Shown here: one piece after another, positions 11,101-20,100 of the stretch | Position numbering within the stretch: position 1 is the first letter of the stretch | Layout of the letters: every line of letters starts with the position of its first letter | NCBI RefSeq assembly: GCF_963422335.1 | Contig: NZ_OY729424.1 | Span: 5,580,001 to 5,644,000, forward strand | Length of the DNA: 64,000 bases | Reading direction: 5' to 3' | Source: an uncultured Roseateles sp. | GTDB taxonomy: Bacteria > Pseudomonadota > Gammaproteobacteria > Burkholderiales > Burkholderiaceae_C | Program-made: the position numbers and the translations under genes | The notes under the pieces: model-generated | Told to the model about the DNA's origin: nothing | What the model saw: only the letters and a program-made list of their open reading frames with translations | Databases searched by the model: none

Positions 11101-14100
11101 CAGCAACGTCAAGACCGTCCAGAGCGTCACCGCGGCCGTACTGCAAGGCCAGACCGCCGCCCCAGGCCTGATCGGCACTCTGGAATACGCGTTCGTTTGC
11201 CAGCTGTTGACCGATCGGCCAGGTCGAAGGCTGCGCCGGGTTGGCCGCCAGGAACGCGCGCATCGCACGGCCCAAGTCGAACACAGAGACATCGGAGTCG
11301 CCTACGATCTGCAGCAGCACCTTGCCATCGGTGCCAGTGGCGGCGGAGAAGGTGTGCAGACTGAGACTGTCCGTCCCGCCCAGATTCAATGTCACAAAGT
11401 ATGTGTTGTCGCCGTTGCGCTCGACATAGCCAATACGGATATCGGACAGCTGGATACCGCCACCCAGAGACACCACAGTGGCCCTCGTCCAATCACCCGT
11501 GAGTAGGCGGTCGGCCCCATCACCACGGTTCATCAGCATCAAGAGCGTCCCGTCGCGATTCGAGTAGCCCTCTACGGTGTCATTGCCTGCACCGCCGACT
11601 GCCACGCTGACCGAGCCCGCTGGACCGTGAACCACTATCGTGTCGTCCTCCGTCCCGCCGCTCAGCAGCACGCGATTTGTTGCAGTGCCCGAAACTTCGA
11701 GGTAATCAGTGCCGGCGCCACCGCGCAGCACGTCCAACCCGTCACCGTCAACGAGCATGTCATTGCCCTCGGCGCCTTCCAGCAGGTCATCACCTGATCC
11801 GCCATTGAGGCTATCGCTACCGACCGCGCCCACCAGCGTGTCCTGGCCGACACCGCCTTCGAGCTGGTCATTGCCGCTGCTGCCAATCAGCTTGTTTGCG
11901 CCAGCATTGCCGACAAGCCACTTGCCGGCGGTGCCGCTCAGCGTGAACTCCTCGATGTTCTCGGGTAGCGTGTAGCTCGCCCCTGAGAGAAAGCTCAGGT
12001 TCGAGTTGATGCGGTCGTAGCCTTCGCCAGCCTTCTCGACGACGCGATCACCCGCACTCGCCACGACGAAAGTGTCATTGCCCGCGCCACCGACCATGAA
12101 GTCGTCGCCCGCCCCCCCATCCAGTGAATCGTCACCGAGCCCACCGTCCAGCCAGTCCTCGCCGCCATTGCCAAGCAGCGTATCGTTTCCGGCATTCCCG
12201 ATCATCCACTCGCCGTTGGACGTGCCGGTCAGGTTGTCGTTGCCGGTCGTACCGTTGATCGTGCGCGCCACGCTCTGGAACTGCGTGGCGGTCCACACCG
12301 TACCCGAGCCCGCGAATTCCACGCGCTGCAGCGGATTGAACGGCGATTCGGCCAGGTTTTCGTAGCGGAAGTAGCCCTTGACGACGACCTTGTCGGTGCC
12401 GCCTGCAACGCGCAACTCAAGGTCATTGACTGTGCGCACGTACGTGACATCTGCTGGAGCGATGCCCGCCGCAAAGCGCAGCGTGTTGATACCGTCGAAC
12501 TCGTTGGCGACTTCGATCGTATCGATGCCGTCACCGCGAGCAAACTCGTAGAGATCATCTTCGCCGCCGCCGTTGAGGGTGTCGTTGCCGGCACCACCGT
12601 TGAGCGTGTCGTTGCCGCCGCCGCCGTACAAGACGTCGGCGCCACCCTTACCCAGCAGGAGATCCCCGGTCGCGGTGCCATACAGCGTATCCGCGCCTGT
12701 GGTGCCTTCGACCAGCGTCGAGCGATACTGGAGCTCGGCCCGATTCCACACCGTTCCGTCGTTGAAACGCACCGCCTCGATCGAATCGGCGTTTGCCACG
12801 AAGAAACCGGTAACGAGTACAACATTGGCATCGACCTGCCAGCTCAGGCGCAGGTCGTCGCCGCTGCGCACAACCTTTATCGTTGCGGTCGTCACTCCAC
12901 TTGGCAACGCGATCTCGTCGGCCGCGCCGGCGCTGTCGATCAACTGCTGCAGGCCGGTGCCAGCCACATATTGGTCGTTGCCTGATCCGCCGATCAACTT
13001 GTCACCGTCGCCGCCAATGAGCGTGTCGTTGCCGGCCTCGCCCAAGAGTACGTCGGCACCGGCGGCGCCGTCCAAAAGATCATTGCCGCTTCCGCCTGCA
13101 AGGGTGTCCGCGCCCGAGCCTCCCGACAGGGTGTCGGCTCCAGCACCGCCCAGGCGCAGTAGACCATTCGTGCGGTCCTGCAGCAGCTGAAGCAGCTGCA
13201 CCGCGTCGATGGTCACCAACGCCGGCAAGCCGTCCCAATCCCGCAGCGTCACCCCCAGTGAACCACCGGTCAGTGCCGTGCCCGTCGCATCGGCGAAGTA
13301 GTTCTGCACGGTCAGCGAGGCGTCGACTGAGGTACGCAACACGAGGTTGCGTCCATCACAGCTCAACGCGAGGTCGCCCAGCGCGACCGACGACGGCAAC
13401 ATCACATTGGCGCCTGCCCCTTCGATGAACAGACGGTCGTTCCCCGTTCCCCAGACGATGTCCAGTCGATCCTTGGCGTGGAGTTCATCATCACCCGCGC
13501 CACCATCCAGCGTGTCGTTGATGTCCCCCGTCAAGGTGTCAGCTCCGGCACCACCCAGCAATCGCTGATAGTCGGAGCCTACCGAGATCAGGCGATCAGC
13601 CTGATCAGTGCCGGTCAGCATACCGCCGCCAGTCAGCAAGCCGACCTCGACGTTCGCAGCGAGGGAAAATGATCCAGCGCTCTCCATGGTGTCGATGCCA
13701 CCATCTGCGAGCTCGACGACCGTATCCTGCGCACCGATGACGTAGTAGTCGTCGCCTGCACCGCCGGTCAGCGTGTCAGCGCCCGAAGACTGGTGGGCTG
13801 ACAGGCGGTTCGCCAGCGCATTGCCGATGCCCTGTTTGGCCGTGCTGCCGGTCAGCTCCAGGTTCTCGAGCGTGGTCGCCAGCGTGTAGGAGATGCTCGA
13901 GCGCACGATGTCCCCATCGCCGGTCGTCCGGTCGACCACCACATCGCCCACGTTGTCGACGACATAGATGTCCGACAGCTGGGCACCGACCATGGTGTCG
14001 GCTCCGATGCCACCGTCGATCAGGACGGCGCGATCGTCGAACGTATAGGGGTAGTTGGGCGTCGCGTCGATCGCAATGTAGTTGTTTAGGCCGTTGCCAT

Positions 14101-17100
14101 TCAAAACAAAGCGAATATTCCGGTCGATGAACCCGTAGTCGGTCGGAGCGAGGATCAGGTTCTCGACATTGGCCGGCAGGCTGCTCACCACAGCGCGGGT
14201 GCGGATCGTGTCGATGCCTTCGCCCGCGTTCTCGATGACAACGTCGTCAGTACTCGAATCCGAGCGCTGAAAACTCGTCGCCGTATCGAGCAGATACACG
14301 TCGTCACCGGCGCCCCCCTTCAGCGTGTCGGCGCCGACGGTCGAGATCAGCAGGTTGTTACCCTTGTTGCCTGTGACCAGATCGTTGCCATTGCCGGCAT
14401 CGCGGTACGTGAAGTTCAGATCCTCGGGCGGCGTAACCGACAGCTTGGTCAGTATGTCCGTCTCGTTCCAGGCGCTGCCATCAGAGAACTCGATCCGCTC
14501 GATCTTCACCGTTCCGGAAGCGAAATGACTCTTGACGAGGATCTGCGATTTGTCGTCCGATCGATAAATCCAGAGATCATTGTTTTCGCGGTACAGCACG
14601 ACCTTGTCGGCCGTGACGTCGAGGAACTTCACCGTGTCGGTGCCGTCGCTGTCGGTCACCTGGTCGAAGCCGCTGCCGGCGCCAAACACATAGGTGTCGT
14701 CGCCAACCCCGCCCTCAAGCGTGTCGTTGCCGACGCCGCCGGCCAGCGTGTCATTGCCGCGCCAAGTACGGGCCACGTCGTCTCCCGCGCCGAGGTTGAC
14801 ATTGTCACCGCCGCTCGTGCCCGACCAGACATCGTTCTGATTCGTGATGCGACCTTGCGCCCGTTCGCGAAGCTCGGTGATAGTCAGCACAGTGCCATCA
14901 GTCAGCCGCACGTTCTCGATGCCGGCCATGATTCCGCCCTCGCGGATCGCGTTCTCCACCTTGAGCCACAAGCCGGTGCCGTCTTCGCGCGTGCCACTGA
15001 TCACCAGATTGTCCGCGCCCGCCAGTGTCTGCGAGTCCTCCAGGCCGACGCTAATGCGGCTGAGGTTGCTGCGCTCGAACCCGTCGCCGAGCAGGATCGT
15101 GTCCAGCTCGTTCGGAGCATCGACGGTCTCGCGGATCAGCACGGGTGCATCGCCGCGCGTGCTGTTACGCATGTCGTAGGTATCGCCACCTTCTCCGCCG
15201 GCTAGCGTGCCCGTCGAGCCGCCGACAAGCGTGTCGTTGCCTGTCCCACCATCGACAACCTCGCCATCGAGATAATCGTCGCCAGCGCCGCCAAACAGGG
15301 AATCCACGCCAGCCCCCCCGATCAGCGAGTCAGCGCCGTCCATGCCGCGCAGCTCGTCGTTGCCGCCCAGGCCGTCGATGGTGTCGTTGCCGGTGCCGCC
15401 CTCGATGAGGTCGGCGCCTTCTGTCGCCTGGACGGTGTGCGCTTTCAGGAAGATGGCCGCACGGTCCAGCTTGAGGCCGCCATCGAGCTCGATGTACTCG
15501 ACACCCTGGTTGGCGAACTGGTGCTCTACCAGCAGCGTCGCCCGGGTTGGCACATGGGTGATCAGCAGTTGGTCGCCCTGCACCTTGAAGCTCAACGCAC
15601 CAGCGTCCGTCACACCAAGCAGACGCAAGGTGTCCGTATCCGCGCCGGCGCCCAGCTCGCGGATCAGGTCCTGGCCTGCGCCAGGGGTCCAGCGATAGGT
15701 ATCAGAGCCTTCGCCGCCGACCAGGGTGTCCTCGCCCTTGCCGCCATCGAGCAGGTCGTCGCCGGCCCCGCCTTGCAGCAGGTTGGCCAGATCGTTGCCC
15801 GTCAGGCTGTCATTGCCGGTACCGCCGGTGGCGTTCTCGATCACTGACCCGAAGCCGATAAAGGCCTGGTTGTCGGCCAGGATGCTGTCAGCCTTGCTGC
15901 CCTTGTAGATCCAGGACCCCGGCGTCAGGTTGACCGACACGCCCTGGGTTTCGTTGCTGGCATCGAACAGATCGGTACCACCAGCGTCCTGCAGCCATCG
16001 CTCGCCGAAGCGAATCACGTCGTCGCCCGCATTGCGCTGGGTCGGCACGCCGTAGTGGTACTGCAGCGCTGCAATGTCGAAGGCCGCCAGCTGTGTGGCC
16101 GGCGCGCCCGCTCGCGTATACGACATGACCGTGTTGGCTGTCGAGTTCTCACTCCCCGGCAACGCCGGGGTCTCAAACGGATGCTTAAGGCCCAGCGCAT
16201 GTCCGATCTCGTGCAGCAATACCTCGAAGCCGGGCTGTCCCACCGCCATTGAATCGCGAGTGATGTACTCGCCGAATTCGTTCTTTCGCTGCTCCGAATA
16301 CAGCGTGCTGTTGAGGTGGATCTCGCCGGTCTGCGCGCTGGCATACCCGGCAAAGCCGCCCATTTCCTTGGTCGTCAGATCGTCCAAGTAGAAGTTGAGG
16401 TCCGTCACTGTGCCGTCGGTCACCTCGACGAAGTGCAAGTCCACTACCGAGCTGAAGCGCGCGAGGGCCTCGCGCACGGCCTGCTTTTGTGCGTCGGTAT
16501 AGGCGTAGGCGTTCTGGGTTCCGGGCTGCGTGCCGAACGAGAAGCTCAGCTGGTGTTTGCAGGCCGCGCGCACTTCGTCTCGGGCGAGCAGTGCGTTCAC
16601 GAAGTACGGGGCCGCGAGGCCCGCGTAGGGGTCTGCCGGAAGCTCCGCAGGTGTGGGGGGCGGCGCCATCGCAAGAATGTCTTCGGTGCCCCAGACCGTG
16701 CCGTCTTCGAACTGGATGGACGCGAAGCTGGCCTCAGCTTCGCCCTGGCCCGCCGAAGATTCACCGGCCCCTTGGTAACCAACGCCGAAGGCACTCGAAT
16801 CGTAATAGCCCTTCACTCGGATCAAGTCGCCAGCGCCATAGCTGATCTTCAAGTCCTGGCCGTCGCGGAGCAGCGTGACGTTGCCCTCGCTGCGCCCAAA
16901 TTTAAACACGATGGTATTTCGTGATCCATCGGCGCCGCTATCCAAGATCGTGTCTTGCCCGTCGCCCAAGTTGAAAACATACATATCGGCCTGACCACCA
17001 CCGTCCAACAGGTCTTGGCCTGCCCCACCCTCCACGATGTCGCTGCCGCTAGCCACGCCGGGGCCATCGGCATAAAGCTGGTCGTTGCCTGTACCCCCAC

Positions 17101-20100
17101 GCAGGTAATCGTCGCCGGCACCACCCGTGAGTGTGTCGTCGTCGGCGCCGCCGTCCAGTGTGTCGTCTTGCTCTTGACCGTCCAGCAAGTCCTCGCCGGA
17201 GCCGCCCTGCAGAAGATCGCCGTCTGCCCCACCGTACAGCTTGTCCTTGCCGGTGCCGCCGTCCAGGTGGTCCCCACCTTCGTTGCCCCAAAGGATGTCG
17301 TCGCCCGCCTCGCCAAAGTTGCGATCGTTGCCGGCGCCGCCATACAAAACGTCGTTTTCGCTGCCACCGTAGAGCAGGTCATCGCCATGATTGCCCCAGA
17401 GCGTGTCATTGCCGGCACCGCCCTCGAGCAGGTCTCCGCCCATCGCATTGCGGTCCAGGCTGGCGGGATAGTCATTTCGCCCGAATTCATAGGGAGCATC
17501 GCCGACCAGCGCGTCCGCGCCAGAACCGCCCAGCAACACATCGGCGCCCAACCCGCCGACAAGCAGGTCGGCCCCGCTGCCGCCATCCAGCATGTCGCGG
17601 CCGTCGCCTCCTGACAAGGAATCCTCGCCGTCGCCCCCAGACAGCTCGTCATTGCCGTCGTAGCCTGTCAGGATGTCATTGCCAAGCTCGCCATACAGCT
17701 TGTCGTTGTCGTTGGCACCAAAGATGGCGTCGTCCCCAATGCCGCCCCACAGGTGTGCTCCTGCGCTGTTCGTGCCCGGCGCGAGAATCATCCGCCCGTT
17801 GTCGAGCAAGAGCTTGAAACTCTGCGGCGCACCTAGGAGCGAAGGGTTCGGCGCATCGCTCTTGTCGAACCGCGTGCCTTGCCAGACGTTCAAATGGTTT
17901 CCCAGTGTCAACGTCGGGCTCAGTACCGGTTCCAGACTCGGCCACGCAGTGCCGTCGAAATAATGCCAAAAGAAGCTCGAAGGAGGGACATTCTCCGTGC
18001 CCGGATCGACGGTGAAACTGAAATCGAACGCCGCCAGTTCGGGGTGCGGAATATTGACGCGGGTGAAGTTGCTGTCGTTGGCGTTGTCCGAAGCCTTGAC
18101 GTAATAGAAGAACTGCGTCGTGGTGTCGACATCCTCTGTCCACAGCCATTCGGCAAATGGATCCCCTTCCGAGAAGAAGATCTTCCGGTCCGGCGTGTCG
18201 TGGTTGTCCACACGCGTGCGGTACATGTCGAACTTGTAGCCCGCCCGGATCAGGTCGTTGCCGTCGCCGCCATGCACCACATCCTTGCCGGCGCCGGTCA
18301 GGATCAGGTCACTACCATCCCCGCCGTCAAGCCAGTCATCGCCACCGCGCCCATCCAGCAAGTCGTTACCGCTCCCGCCCAGCAGCAGGCTTTGGCCATC
18401 ACTACCTCGCAAAATGTCGTTACCCTGGCCGCCATCACTGGCATCGCCAATCATGAAGTCCACGTTGTTGTTCTCGGGACGCGCTTGTTGCGCCACAGGT
18501 GTGCTCGTGGGCCTCGCGCGATCCTCAGGGTTGCCATTAAGCGCAATGCCAAACTGCCCAGGCGTCCAGTTGCGTAGGTAGAGCGTGCTCTTTGCGTCGC
18601 CCGGGTTGCTGATGGTTAGCGTTGTGGTGCCTCCTGCCTCAATCTTGCGAATTTCTAGGCCGGTGGCGCTCACCCAAGCCAACTTGTCGGCGTCATAGGT
18701 GGCATCGCTCAGCGCCTGCATCCCGAACTGCAGAATGTTGCTGCCTTCGACGTCTTCAATTAGGTCCGTGCCAAAACCCATGGAGTCGAAGAGGTAGGTG
18801 TCGATGCCTTCGCCACCGCGCATGAGGTCGGCGCCGCCGCCCCCTGTGATGACGTCACCGCCGCCGCCTGCTTCGATGAGATCGGCACCATCTTCGAGTC
18901 CTGCACCAGCTGGATCAACACCACCATCGCCGTTGATAATGTCAATCTCGTCGCCGCCGCGGAGTGAATCGTTGCCTTTGCCACCCGCCATCGTGTTGTT
19001 GGCCTGCTTGCTGCCCAGCAGCACGTCGTTGCCAATGCCACCATCGAGAAAGGTCAGGCCGGTGCCTCCCTTGACCTCAAGGACATCATTGCCTGCCTCG
19101 CCTTTAAGCGTGTTGGTGTCGGTGCCGCCTTGATCGAACAGGTAGTCATTGCCGCTGCCGCCCCAGAGCTTGTCAGCGCCTGCGCCGCCGTTGAGGAAGT
19201 CGCTACCAGTTTCACCTTGCAATTCGTCGTTGCCAGAACCGCCAAACAAGGCGTCATCCCCGGAGCCTCCAACCAGTATGTCGGCCCCGCTCTCGCCGCG
19301 CAGCAGGTCTTGGTCAGTGTTGCCATCGAGGTAGTCGTCGCCTTCACCGCCGCGCAGTGTGTCCCGCCCAGCATCGCCCATCAGTTCGTCATCGCCGCCA
19401 TTACCCTCGATGTAGTCATCGCCACTGAGGCCGGAGATTTTGTCTTTGCCGCCGCCACCGTATAGGCGGTCATAATCGCCTTCACCTTTGAGGACTTCGT
19501 CCTTGCCCGTGCCGAACACAACCTGGTGGTCGTGCAGGCTGACGCCAGAGCCATCAATAGCCAGGGTGAGAGGATCTCCGGCAATTCGATGCTTGTGGTC
19601 CACAAAGTCCCAGTTGCCCTTGACCGCGCCGCTGTCCCAGTCTTCGTTGTAGGGCTTGGGGCCGTCAAAGGGTACCAAATCATCGTCATCGGACATGCCG
19701 CGATCGAAGCGCACCTTCCACATCAACATAGCGGCGCGGTCCTTGAGGTACTCCTCGGTCATCGCGCCTTCGCCAGTTTCGGGATCGAACAGGTCCAGGC
19801 TCCCGTCCAGGTTGTACCCCGCATAGCCCAGGCCCTCGATGGCAAAGGCATTCAGTTCGCGGAGCGCATAGCGCCATGCAATGCTGGTCTTGGCCAAGGC
19901 CACGATGTCTTCGCGCGTGTAGCTCAGCTCAAGCGCCTTGCGCGTGACGCTGGCATTCATCTCCAGCGTCATGGCGATCAGATCCGGGGGGGGAGTATCG
20001 GTGACCGTCCAGGTTGCGCCAAACACCACGGCTTGTAGCTTCTCCAACGCATCCATGCGACCGTTGTTGTCGCGATCCTTGAGGTACTCAAGTAGGTCTT